Assembly: GCF_016741855.1 (NCBI RefSeq)
Contig: NZ_JAERRH010000008.1
Coordinates: forward strand, 310,001-374,000
Reading direction: 5' to 3'
Length of the DNA stretch: 64,000 bases
Source of the DNA: Streptomyces musisoli
Lineage (GTDB): Bacteria; Actinomycetota; Actinomycetes; Streptomycetales; Streptomycetaceae
In this document: positions 8,437 through 15,546 of the stretch, one piece after another
Layout: every line of letters starts with the position of its first letter
Position numbering within the stretch: position 1 is the stretch's first letter
Notes under the pieces: generated by a model
The model's input: only the letters and a program-made list of their open reading frames with translations
Told to the model about the DNA's origin: nothing
The model's database searches: none
Made by a program: the position numbers and the translations under genes

Positions 8437-10008
8437 ATGAACAGTCTCGACTGGGCCGTGCTCATCGGCTACTTCGGAGTGATGGTCGCGATCGGTGTCT
8501 GGTCGCACAAGCGCGTGGACAACGTCTCCGACTTCTTCACGGCCGGCGGCAAGATGCCCTGGTGGCTCTCCGGCATCTCGCACCACATGTCGGGCTACAG
8601 CGCCGTGATGTTCACCGGGTACGCGGGCATCGCCTACACCTACGGCGTCACCTCCTTCATCACCTGGTCCTTCCCCATCGCGCTCGGCATCGCCATCGGC
8701 TCGAAGCTGTTCGCGCCGCGCATCAACCGGCTGCGTTCCCGGCTCCATGTGGCCTCCCCGCTGGAGTACCTCAAGAACCGCTACAACCTGCCGACCCAGC
8801 AGGCGCTCGCCTGGTCCGGCATGCTGCTGAAGATCGTGGACGTGGGCGCCAAGTGGGCGGCGATCGCCACGCTGCTGTCCGTGTTCACCGGGGTCTCGCT
8901 GAACCAGGGCATCCTCATCACCGGCGCGATCACCGCCGTCTACTGCACGATCGGCGGCCTGTGGGCGGACGCGCTGACCGAACTCGGCCAGTTCGTCATC
9001 CAGTTGCTGGCCGGCGTCTCCATGTTCGTCGCGGTCGTGGTGAAGCTGAGCGACAAGGACATCGGCTTCCTCGGGGCGTGGGACGAGCCCGCGCTGCACG
9101 GTCACGGCAAGCCGCTGGTGGGCCCGTACGGCACGGTGTTCCTGCTGGCGTTCCTGTTCATCAAGCTCTTCGAGTACAACGGCGGCATGCTGAACCAGGC
9201 CCAGCGCTACATGGCGACGGGCAGCGCACGCCAGGCCGAGCGCTCGGCCCGGCTGTCGGCGGCGCTGTGGCTCGTCTGGCCGGTGGTCCTGTTCTTCCCC
9301 ATGTGGATGTCCCCGCTGCTGGTGCACGCGCAGAAGCCGGACGGCTCCGACTCCTACGCGCTGATGACCGAACAACTGCTGCCGCACGGTCTGCTGGGCC
9401 TGGTCATCGTCGGCTTCTTCTCCCACACCATGGCGATGTGCTCCTCCGACGCGAACGCCATCGCGGCCGTGTTCACGCGGGACGTGGCGCCGGCGGTGTC
9501 CGCGCGGGCCCGGGCGTGGGGTGAGCGTTCGGGGCTGATCGCGGCCCGGGTCACGACGGTCGTCTTCCTCGGCCTGTCCATGGCGGTCGCGACGCAGGTC
9601 GACTCGCCCGCGTTCAAGGACATCATCACGGTCGTCATCAAGTGGGTGGCCGGTCTGATGGGGCCGATCGCGATCCCGATGATGCTCGGTCTGCTCCGGG
9701 CGTTCCGCCGGTCCGGGCCGACGGCGGCGCTCACCGGCTGGGCGGCCGGTCTGCTGGCGTTCTGGCTGGTCAACTACCCGATCAACTGGAACGTCGACGG
9801 GGGCGTGCCGCTCCAGTACCAGGTCTCGATCCCGCTCGCCGTCTCCCTGGTCCTGTACGTCCTGATCGGCTACCTGAAGCCGGAGGACACGCCGGAGCGG
9901 ATGGCCGTGATCGAGAAGGTCAACACGGACGACGAGGGCGCGGCGCAGGCGGTGCCGGTGCCTGCGGGGGCGGGGGACGACGTCATCGGTACGGCGGTGA
10001 AGGACTAG
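8437..10008 (+). CDS. Sodium:solute symporter (SSS family)
   Basis: The 523-residue protein has about thirteen hydrophobic segments. Its N-terminus (LDWAVLIGYFGVMVAIGVW, then DFFTAGGKMPWW) is the SSS-family signature that includes the first helix and the Gly-Gly-Lys/Arg loop. It should import an organic solute with Na+; relatives carry sugars, amino acids or carboxylates, and the substrate is not evident here. No operator of the catabolic regulon lies upstream. The 137-base leader is AT-richer than its surroundings, contains TTGACG at 8384, and has only a weak ribosome site before the ATG at 8437. Confidence 0.85.
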   Translation: MNSLDWAVLIGYFGVMVAIGVWSHKRVDNVSDFFTAGGKMPWWLSGISHHMSGYSAVMFTGYAGIAYTYGVTSFITWSFPIALGIAIGSKLFAPRINRLRSRLHVASPLEYLKNRYNLPTQQALAWSGMLLKIVDVGAKWAAIATLLSVFTGVSLNQGILITGAITAVYCTIGGLWADALTELGQFVIQLLAGVSMFVAVVVKLSDKDIGFLGAWDEPALHGHGKPLVGPYGTVFLLAFLFIKLFEYNGGMLNQAQRYMATGSARQAERSARLSAALWLVWPVVLFFPMWMSPLLVHAQKPDGSDSYALMTEQLLPHGLLGLVIVGFFSHTMAMCSSDANAIAAVFTRDVAPAVSARARAWGERSGLIAARVTTVVFLGLSMAVATQVDSPAFKDIITVVIKWVAGLMGPIAIPMMLGLLRAFRRSGPTAALTGWAAGLLAFWLVNYPINWNVDGGVPLQYQVSIPLAVSLVLYVLIGYLKPEDTPERMAVIEKVNTDDEGAAQAVPVPAGAGDDVIGTAVKD

Positions 10009-10026
10009 GTGTATTGATCACGAGCC

Positions 10027-10524
10027 TCAGGCCCACACCGCCCTGACGACGGCGTGGCCTGCTGCAGCCGCCCGGCCGTAGAACTCTTGGAGGGGCCTGT
10101 GATGGTCGAGGAACTCCAGCCTGACCTGCGCCTCGTCCCTGCCGGACCAGACGAGCTTGGCACTGGCGACGTTCCACAGCTCGTCGAACGAGACACGTCC
10201 GAGGAAGCCTGCGGCCTGTGACACCTCAGGCGGCTCCAGAATCCCCATCGGGGGGTTGGAGGGGTCGGCGTCGCCGCTGTGAGCGACGGGACGGCCACCG
10301 TAAATCGGCAGCTTCCAGGGCTTGGCGGCGTCTGCGTCGAGGACTTCGGCAGCGGCGTAGAGGTCATTGACGGCGCCCCAGACCTTGTCGATCGAGACGG
10401 CCACGCCCGCTGCGTACTCGGCGGCGTGGTTCTCCCAAGCCTCCCACATGAACGCCGCAAGCCAGGTGTGGTCGTCCCGGATCTCGGATTCCGCGACGGC
10501 GCGCATATGCATGTGGATGCTCAC
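10027..10524 (-). CDS. DUF1877 family protein
   Basis: I set the start at GTG 10524, which gives VSIHMHMRAVAESEIRDDH, the typical DUF1877 opening. The open frame extends further upstream but only as Arg-rich noise. The 165-residue soluble protein keeps the family pattern of Trp-rich helices (WLAAFMWEAWENH) and a C-terminal LEFLDHHRPLQEFY segment. The family is widespread in Streptomyces and has no known function. It converges on the symporter with an 18-base gap. Confidence 0.75.
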   Translation of the reverse strand: MSIHMHMRAVAESEIRDDHTWLAAFMWEAWENHAAEYAAGVAVSIDKVWGAVNDLYAAAEVLDADAAKPWKLPIYGGRPVAHSGDADPSNPPMGILEPPEVSQAAGFLGRVSFDELWNVASAKLVWSGRDEAQVRLEFLDHHRPLQEFYGRAAAAGHAVVRAVWA

Positions 10525-10627
10525 AGCGACGAGTCCTCGAGTTCGGAGGCCCGCCTGTCGGGCCGAACGGACAGAACCTACTCGACGGCACCGACGACGA
10601 GATGCCTGTCTCTTGACGCCAGCATGA

Positions 10628-10756
10628 CCGGCGCCGCCTGGACGTCCTCCGAGACATTTCACCGTACGGGCCGGCTACCCCCTGTCGGCAGCGGTGGTCG
10701 CCGGCGTCGCCAGCGTCGCGGGAGGCATCAGGTTCTTCCAGGCCATCATCGCCTGA
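10628..10756 (+). pseudogene. Possible relic of the 3' end of a small membrane-protein gene
   Basis: An open frame with no upstream start follows a TGA at 10625-10627. It ends with a protein-like hydrophobic tail, AAVVAGVASVAGGIRFFQAI, then a stop at 10756. The hydrophobic pattern looks like the last helix of a membrane protein. Nothing upstream in any frame continues it, so I read it as gene debris in the 241-base gap at 10525-10765; chance is a real alternative. Confidence 0.25.
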
Positions 10757-10765
10757 CAGCGACGG

Positions 10766-11878
10766 CTAACGCGGATACCGGGCCAGCCAGCCCGGGGAGG
10801 AGCCGGTGGGGCCGTGCAGGGCCGGGCCCTGGGTCATCTCCATGGAGAAGTCGTCGGCGAGTTCCAGGATCGTCGGGCGGCCTTCCAGCTCGACCAGCCA
10901 GGCCGGCGGGAGGGCCGTCTCGCCGTGCAGGGCACCCAGCAGACCCCCGGTGAGGGCACCCGCGGCGGCCGACGGACCGCTCTGGTTCACCGCCAGGCAC
11001 AGACCGTGCCGTACGTCCTCCCCCACCAGCGCGCAGTACACGGACGCCGCCAGCAGCCCGTCCGCCGTGCCGTCCCCGGCCAGTTCCTCCACCCGGGCGG
11101 GAGTCGGCATCCCCTGCCGTACGGCACCGAGGGCGTGCTGGAGGGCGTCGGAGACCGGCTGGTGCCCGGGGCGGGCGGCGAGCAGGGCGAGAGCCCGCTG
11201 CACCGCGCCGTCGAGACTGTCGCCCCGGGCCAGCGCGTGCACGATCACGGCGTACGCGCCCGCCGACAGGTAGGCGATGGGGTGACCGTGGGTCTGGGCC
11301 GCGCACTCCACCGCCAGCTGGACGACGAGCTGCGGCTCCCAGCCGACCAGCAGGCCGAAGGGCGCCGAGCGGGCGACGGCCTCCGGGCCCAGCTCTCCCG
11401 GGTTCTTCGGGGTCTCCAGCGTGCCCATGGTCCCGTCGCCGAAGCCGACGAGCAGCGCCCGGGACGGGTCCCGGCGGGCGTACAGCCACTCCTCCCGGGC
11501 CAGCCACCCGTCGTCCTTGCGGCGCTCGTCGGGCCCCCAGTCCCGCTGGGTCGCCGCCCAGCGCAGATACGCCCGGTGCAGATCGGTCGGCGGGTGCCAG
11601 GCGCCGGTGTCGCGACGCACCTGCGCGCGGATCAGCCCGTCCACGCTGAACAGGCTCAGCTGGGTGTGGTGGGTGACCGTGCCGCGCCTGCCGTGCCCGA
11701 AGACCAGGTCCAGCAGCCCCTCGCCGCCGTACGCGGCCCGGATCTCCTCCAGGGACAGCGCGTCGGCGGGCCCGCCGAGGGCGTCGCCCAACGCGGCCCC
11801 GAGCAGCGTGCCGCGCACCCGGCTGCGGAAGTCCTGCTGCTCGGCGCGGCCCCACACGGCACCGGACGTGGCGCTCAC
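10766..11878 (-). CDS. ADP-ribosylglycohydrolase family protein (DraG/ARH-like)
   Basis: I chose GTG 11878 because GGGAGG lies five bases upstream; the frame is open to 11920. The 370-residue protein has the family opening GTLLGAALGDALGGPAD near residue 20 and helical repeats after it (LSAGAYAVIVHALARGDSL, AVNQSGPSAAAGALTGGLLGAL). These enzymes remove ADP-ribose from proteins or small molecules using paired metal ions. The usual metal-binding Asp after the first helix is present (GDALG), but the second acidic cluster is less clear, so activity is not certain. It stands alone on its strand between small accessory genes. Confidence 0.8.
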   Translation of the reverse strand: MSATSGAVWGRAEQQDFRSRVRGTLLGAALGDALGGPADALSLEEIRAAYGGEGLLDLVFGHGRRGTVTHHTQLSLFSVDGLIRAQVRRDTGAWHPPTDLHRAYLRWAATQRDWGPDERRKDDGWLAREEWLYARRDPSRALLVGFGDGTMGTLETPKNPGELGPEAVARSAPFGLLVGWEPQLVVQLAVECAAQTHGHPIAYLSAGAYAVIVHALARGDSLDGAVQRALALLAARPGHQPVSDALQHALGAVRQGMPTPARVEELAGDGTADGLLAASVYCALVGEDVRHGLCLAVNQSGPSAAAGALTGGLLGALHGETALPPAWLVELEGRPTILELADDFSMEMTQGPALHGPTGSSPGWLARYPR

Positions 11879-12003
11879 CAGACCTCCCACGGCACGGTCC
11901 GTCTGTACGACGCAAGGCACTGTAATCGACCGGGAACGATCCGTTCAGCGGGACAAATCCGCCCCGGCCGGTCATTCCCGATCAGCCTGGGACCGGGATG
12001 AGG

Positions 12004-12263
12004 TCAGCCGTACCACGTGACGTTGCAGACATACACGCACTCGTGCCGCGGCACGGCCAGGAAGCCGATGAAGCCCCGTCCTTGGAGGATGTCGAATTCC
12101 CGCAGCCCACCCTCGCGATCGAAGGGCCGGCCCACTTGACGGCGTCTTGGCCGAGAGCAGCCAACTCGACCGCGAGGCGTTCCACCTCTGCCACCACCCC
12201 CGGGGGCAGCCCGTCGGTGATGTACTCGGCGCTCGGGTTCTAGTCCCAGGCCCAATCCGTCAC
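12004..12263 (-). pseudogene. Broken RelE/ParE-like toxin gene (internal stop plus frameshift)
   Basis: Reading from GTG 12263, which overlaps the stop of the upstream DUF6247 gene, gives VTDWAWD and then a TAG at 12240-12242. After it the same frame continues plausibly through VAEVERLAVELAALGQDAVK. Near 12120 the frame shifts by one, and the sense resumes as LREFDILQGRGFIGFLAVPR and ends at 12004. The two halves together match the layout of small Streptomyces RelE-type toxins (VERLA...ELA helix, then a beta-sheet). Two independent lesions make a functional product unlikely. Its partner gene remains intact. Confidence 0.6.
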
Positions 12264-12607
12264 AGCCCGGCCTCCGCCTCGGCCGCCGCACGGATCGCAC
12301 GGATCTCCTCGACGGCAGGCGTCGGGTCCTGCTGCCCCCCGTCCACGATGCGTTCCAGTTCCTTCAGCCGGGCCGCGCGTTCCGGGTGCCGTTCAATGGC
12401 CACGAAGACGGCCCAGGAGTGTACGAAGGCTCGCAGGGGCGCCAGGCTCTGGGTCTGCTGGGCATTGGTCGTGGCTTCGAAAAGGTGCTGCGTGAGAGCT
12501 GGGACCCGGCTCGGAGCGATGCGGGCGACCGCCGCCCGCAATGCGTCCGGGGTGAGCTCGGGCATGGAGATCAGCGGTTCGTACGGGCCGTCGGTCTGAG
12601 CGCTCAC
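12260..12607 (-). CDS. DUF6247-like protein, probable partner of the downstream toxin-like gene
   Basis: The start at GTG 12607 follows GGAGG at a five-base spacing. The 115-residue product contains LTPDALRAAVARIAPSRVPA and FVHSWAVFVAIERHPERAAR, a helical pattern I associate with the DUF6247 family of Streptomyces. That family typically sits directly upstream of a RelE-like gene. Its stop overlaps the start of the broken toxin at 12263, so the pair was translationally coupled. An antitoxin or accessory role is inference from this arrangement. With the toxin inactivated the gene may be under relaxed selection. Confidence 0.6.
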   Translation of the reverse strand: MSAQTDGPYEPLISMPELTPDALRAAVARIAPSRVPALTQHLFEATTNAQQTQSLAPLRAFVHSWAVFVAIERHPERAARLKELERIVDGGQQDPTPAVEEIRAIRAAAEAEAGL

Positions 12608-12705
12608 GGTGACCTCCGGGGCAGGTGTGTCGGTCCTCGTACGGTACCGGTGGGACCGTCGATGCGACGGCTGCGCGAGGTGGCACGTCGGCCCTGGTTC
12701 CGGGG

Positions 12706-13035
12706 TCATGCCACCGCCGGGGCGGCGAGGGCCACCGCGAGCCTCGGCTTGTTGTACGAGATCGTCCGGGTCGTCACTTGTCCCGATTGAAGACGCTCCC
12801 TGGGGCGCGAGAGGTATCCGTGTTCCTCCAGCTCGCGCAGTGCCGCCGCGATCCGGATCTCTCCCTCGGGGAACTTCGCCGCCAGCGCCTTGATGCCGAT
12901 CGGCGTCCCCTCCGGCAGCGACTGGATGTGCAGCGCCAGGCCGATGGCCACGAGCGACAGCTCGGCGTGCTGGGCCAGGTGGTCGTCGCCGACACTGCCC
13001 GACGACTCCCCTGCCGCGCCAGTTGCGTCGGGCAT
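12706..13035 (-). CDS. Short helix-turn-helix protein, C-terminally truncated
   Basis: The start is ATG 13035 after GGAG (a GTG at 13041 is possible). The 109-residue product has a winged-helix segment: HAELSLVAIGLALHIQSLPEG, KALAAKFPEGEIRIAAALRE, then LEEHGYLSR. This resembles helix-turn-helix proteins of Streptomyces that normally continue for another 100-200 residues. Here the frame stops shortly after the wing (AVALAAPAVA). It is probably a truncated regulator, perhaps still able to bind DNA. It leads the minus-strand group that includes the DUF6247 gene and the broken toxin, and is divergent from the XRE/DUF397 pair. Confidence 0.6.
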   Translation of the reverse strand: MPDATGAAGESSGSVGDDHLAQHAELSLVAIGLALHIQSLPEGTPIGIKALAAKFPEGEIRIAAALRELEEHGYLSRPRERLQSGQVTTRTISYNKPRLAVALAAPAVA

Positions 13036-13264
13036 ATTCACTCCGGCGAGTGAGCGACGGGGCGGTGGGGGTGGGTTCGGTTCTTACCCCGGTTCTTTGG
13101 TCTTCTGGGGTCGGGCACCACCGGGTCGTGGCCCCCCGCGCGCCGGTACGGACCGTAGCTCCAAGTACCGGGTGCGCAAGGGTCGTTCACCGGGTCGTGG
13201 ACGGTCGGGACGCGGCCGGCCATCGACTTCCCCATTGGCATCACCCGGCGCCGCCGCCCGCCCC

Positions 13265-13290
13265 TACGCTGTTGAGTGACAGCGTCAACA
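13265..13290 (+). promoter_or_regulatory. Probable promoter/operator of the XRE-DUF397 pair
   Basis: TACGCT at 13265-13270 fits a -10 element. It is followed by an inverted GTTGA...TCAAC pair at 13271-13289, just before GGAGG and the start at 13303. The symmetry suggests an autoregulatory site for the XRE protein; no convincing -35 element is visible. Confidence 0.4.
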
Positions 13291-13302
13291 CGGAGGGTGA
13301 GC

Positions 13303-14115
13303 ATGGAGGACGAGGAGGCCGCGGCCGTACTCAAGGCGGTCGGGCGGCAGATCAGGGTGTGGCGTGAAGCCGCGGGCCTGAAGCAGGGAGAACTGGGCGC
13401 GCGCATCGGCTACGGCATGGATCTGGTCTCCGCAGTGGAAAGAGGAGTACGAGTCCCCCAACCGGAATTCCTGGACGCGGCAGATGAGGTGCTGGGCGCT
13501 GCCGGGAAGCTGGCAGCGATGAAGGAGGACGTCGAGAAGGCCAGGTACCCGAAGAACGTCCGGGACCTGAAGAAACTGGAGGACGAGTCGGTCGAGATGG
13601 GCGCCTACGCCGCTCTCCACATCCACGGACTCCTCCAGACCCCCGAGTACGCGCAGGCGTTGTACGAGATGCGGCGCCCCTCGTACTCCGAAGAGGAGAT
13701 CGACCGGCTCGTCACGGCGCGCATGTCACGGAAGTCCGTGTTCGAGCGGGTACCGAAGCCGCTCATCACCTTCGTGCTGGAAGAGGTGACGCTACGGCGG
13801 CCCGTCGGAGGCAGACTGGTCCTTCGGCAGCAGCTCGAACACCTCTTGGAACTGGCTGGGTTGAGGCACGTGGAGATCCAGGTGATGCCTACCGACCGCG
13901 AGGACCACGCGGGCATGATGGGCTCGTTCCGTGTGCTGAAGCTCCGCAGGGGCAAGACAATGGGCCAGACCGAAGGCCAGCTGTACAGCCGAGTGATCAG
14001 TCAGCCACAGGAAGTGCAGATCCTGGAGATGCGCTATGGAATGATCCGAGCGCAGTCACTCTCGCCTCGGGAGTCCGTGGCTCTCATCGAGAAGATTCTG
14101 GGAGAAGAGACATGA
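13303..14115 (+). CDS. XRE regulator with DUF5753 (Scr1-type) domain
   Basis: ATG 13303 is chosen over an earlier in-frame start because GGAGG precedes it. Residues ~8-65 form an XRE helix-turn-helix (IRVWREAAGLKQGELGARIG...LVSAVERGVRVP). The rest is a DUF5753 domain (YAALHIHGLLQTPEYAQALYEM, then LRHVEIQVMPTDREDHAGMMGSF). This family is abundant in Streptomyces and is normally followed by a DUF397 gene, as here, with an ATGA overlap at 14112. WhiJ-like pairs influence development, and some pairs have been proposed to act in a toxin/antitoxin manner. The specific role of this pair is unknown. Confidence 0.9.
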   Translation: MEDEEAAAVLKAVGRQIRVWREAAGLKQGELGARIGYGMDLVSAVERGVRVPQPEFLDAADEVLGAAGKLAAMKEDVEKARYPKNVRDLKKLEDESVEMGAYAALHIHGLLQTPEYAQALYEMRRPSYSEEEIDRLVTARMSRKSVFERVPKPLITFVLEEVTLRRPVGGRLVLRQQLEHLLELAGLRHVEIQVMPTDREDHAGMMGSFRVLKLRRGKTMGQTEGQLYSRVISQPQEVQILEMRYGMIRAQSLSPRESVALIEKILGEET

Positions 14116-14300
14116 CCACCGACAAGCTGACCTGGTTCAAGAGCAGCTACAGCGGGAACGACGGCCCCGACTGCGTCGAGGTAGCCATAGCCCCCGCCAC
14201 CGTTCACGTCCGCGACTCCAAGGACCCCGAGCGCGCCCAGCTCGCCGTCGGTGGTGGCACCTGGACGGAATTCCTCGGGTTCGCCTCCCGCTTGGGGTGA
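14112..14300 (+). CDS. DUF397 small protein, partner of the upstream XRE regulator
   Basis: This 62-residue protein is a complete DUF397 domain: LTWFKSSYSGNDGPDCVEVA, then VHVRDSKDPERAQLAVGGGTW. Its start overlaps the regulator's stop (ATGA), so translation is coupled. DUF397 proteins are thought to bind and modulate the neighbouring XRE/DUF5753 regulator. Its final codons and stop are echoed 71 bases downstream. Confidence 0.9.
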   Translation: MTTDKLTWFKSSYSGNDGPDCVEVAIAPATVHVRDSKDPERAQLAVGGGTWTEFLGFASRLG

Positions 14301-14371
14301 CGCCGGCCCGGTGGTCGTACGCCGCGGTGTTCGGCGGCGGATGCCTCGGGTTCGCCTCCCGGCCGGGGTAA
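14273..14371 (+). repeat. Tandem echo of the DUF397 gene's 3' end
   Basis: CCTCGGGTTCGCCTCCCG occurs at 14273-14290 as the last codons of the DUF397 gene and again from 14344. The second copy is also followed by a GGGG and a stop triplet (TAA). The copies are 71 bases apart, so the second is out of frame with the first and non-coding. Confidence 0.7.
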
Positions 14372-14425
14372 CTCTGGCTCAATGATCGCGAGCCAAAGCG
14401 GTGTTGGGCGGGGGAGAATCCAGCC

Positions 14426-14932
14426 ATGACCACCACCCCCACACGCCACACCGGCCTCAGCCTTGCCGCCGGTGTCCTCACCGGCATACTCGCCCTCTAC
14501 ATCGCACTCGTCGCCCTCGGGAACATCACCGACTTCGGGACCAACCAGCAGTTCGTGCGGCATGTGCTGGCGATGGACACCACGTTCCAGGACGACGACC
14601 TGATGTGGCGCGCGATCACCAGCACCGCGCTCCAGGACACCGCCTACGTCCTGATCATCGCGTGGGAGACGGTGGCGGCGCTCGTGCTGGTGCGGGGCGC
14701 GTGGCTGTGGGCGCGGCGGGACCACGACCGGGCCCGGCGGTTCTCCACCTACGGCCTGCTCATGCTCCTGCTGCTCTTCGGCGCCGGGTTCATCGCGATC
14801 GGCGGCGAGTGGTTCGCGATGTGGCAGTCGAAGACGTGGAACGGGCTGGACGCGGCGACCCGGGTGTTCCTGCTCAGCGGGGTGGCGTTGATCGTCAACC
14901 ACTTGCCCGCCGGCCGCCGGGACGCTAGTTGA
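14426..14932 (+). CDS. DUF2165 family membrane protein
   Basis: The 168-residue product has four hydrophobic segments. It carries the DUF2165 pattern: first helix LAAGVLTGILALYIALVALGN, then NITDFGTNQQFVRHVLAMDTT, an outer loop, and a WETVAALVLVRGAWLWAR helix. The family is a small integral membrane protein of unknown function. Its stop overlaps the end of the convergent gene by eight bases. Confidence 0.8.
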   Translation: MTTTPTRHTGLSLAAGVLTGILALYIALVALGNITDFGTNQQFVRHVLAMDTTFQDDDLMWRAITSTALQDTAYVLIIAWETVAALVLVRGAWLWARRDHDRARRFSTYGLLMLLLLFGAGFIAIGGEWFAMWQSKTWNGLDAATRVFLLSGVALIVNHLPAGRRDAS

Positions 14933-15497
14933 CGACCGCCACCCTGGTGCCCTGATCGCCGAAGGACCACAGCGCGGCACCGTCCTCCTTGTGGAGGCGG
15001 ATGCCGCCCAGCTTCTGGCCGTTCGCAGGGGGCGGCGAGGCGCCGTCCAGGGCGTTGGAGAAGGCGACGTTCACGCCGGACGCCTTGGTGAAGTACATGA
15101 CGTGCTCGATCTCCACACCGTCCGAACCCTTGAGGGACTGGGTGCGCAGGGTGATCGAGTAGCGGCCGGGCTGCGGGTTCACCGTGCCCGGCCACACCGT
15201 GAACGTGCGGACCGGCTTGCCGGTCGCGTCGACCAGCCACACCCGCTTCCCGGCCAGCGAGTAGACGATCCGGCGGCCCTCGCCGGAGGCGTCCGGCAGG
15301 GCGGGCGCGGTCGGCGTCTTCGGGGACGCGGAGGCGTGCGGGCTCGCCGGTGCCGACGCGGCGGGCCTGGTCACGGCGGCCGCGGGTCGCGGCGCGTGGT
15401 CCGCCTGTATCGCGAGGGCGACGACGGCGGCGGTCGCCCCCACCGTCAGACCGGTGACCCAGGCCCACGAGGGCAGTAGGGCAGCCACGGGACGCAT
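14925..15497 (-). CDS. Exported L,D-transpeptidase-like protein lacking the catalytic cysteine motif
   Basis: The 190-residue product has a signal-anchor (WVTGLTVGATAAVVALAIQA, residues ~11-30) and an Ala/Pro/Ser-rich linker to ~70. A compact beta domain follows (RIVYSLAGKRVWLVD, VRTFTVWPGTVNPQPGRYSI). This matches the YkuD/L,D-transpeptidase fold start. Where active enzymes have S/H-G-C-V-R-L, this protein has GGIRLHKEDGAALW, so the nucleophilic Cys is absent. It is therefore probably a non-catalytic peptidoglycan-binding relative; the fold assignment itself is inference. It follows fbiC by 49 bases on the same strand. Confidence 0.6.
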   Translation of the reverse strand: MRPVAALLPSWAWVTGLTVGATAAVVALAIQADHAPRPAAAVTRPAASAPASPHASASPKTPTAPALPDASGEGRRIVYSLAGKRVWLVDATGKPVRTFTVWPGTVNPQPGRYSITLRTQSLKGSDGVEIEHVMYFTKASGVNVAFSNALDGASPPPANGQKLGGIRLHKEDGAALWSFGDQGTRVAVVN

Positions 15498-15546
15498 CTC
15501 CTCCGCTACGGGTCCCCGTCCAGGATCGGGGGTCGGATCATCGTAC

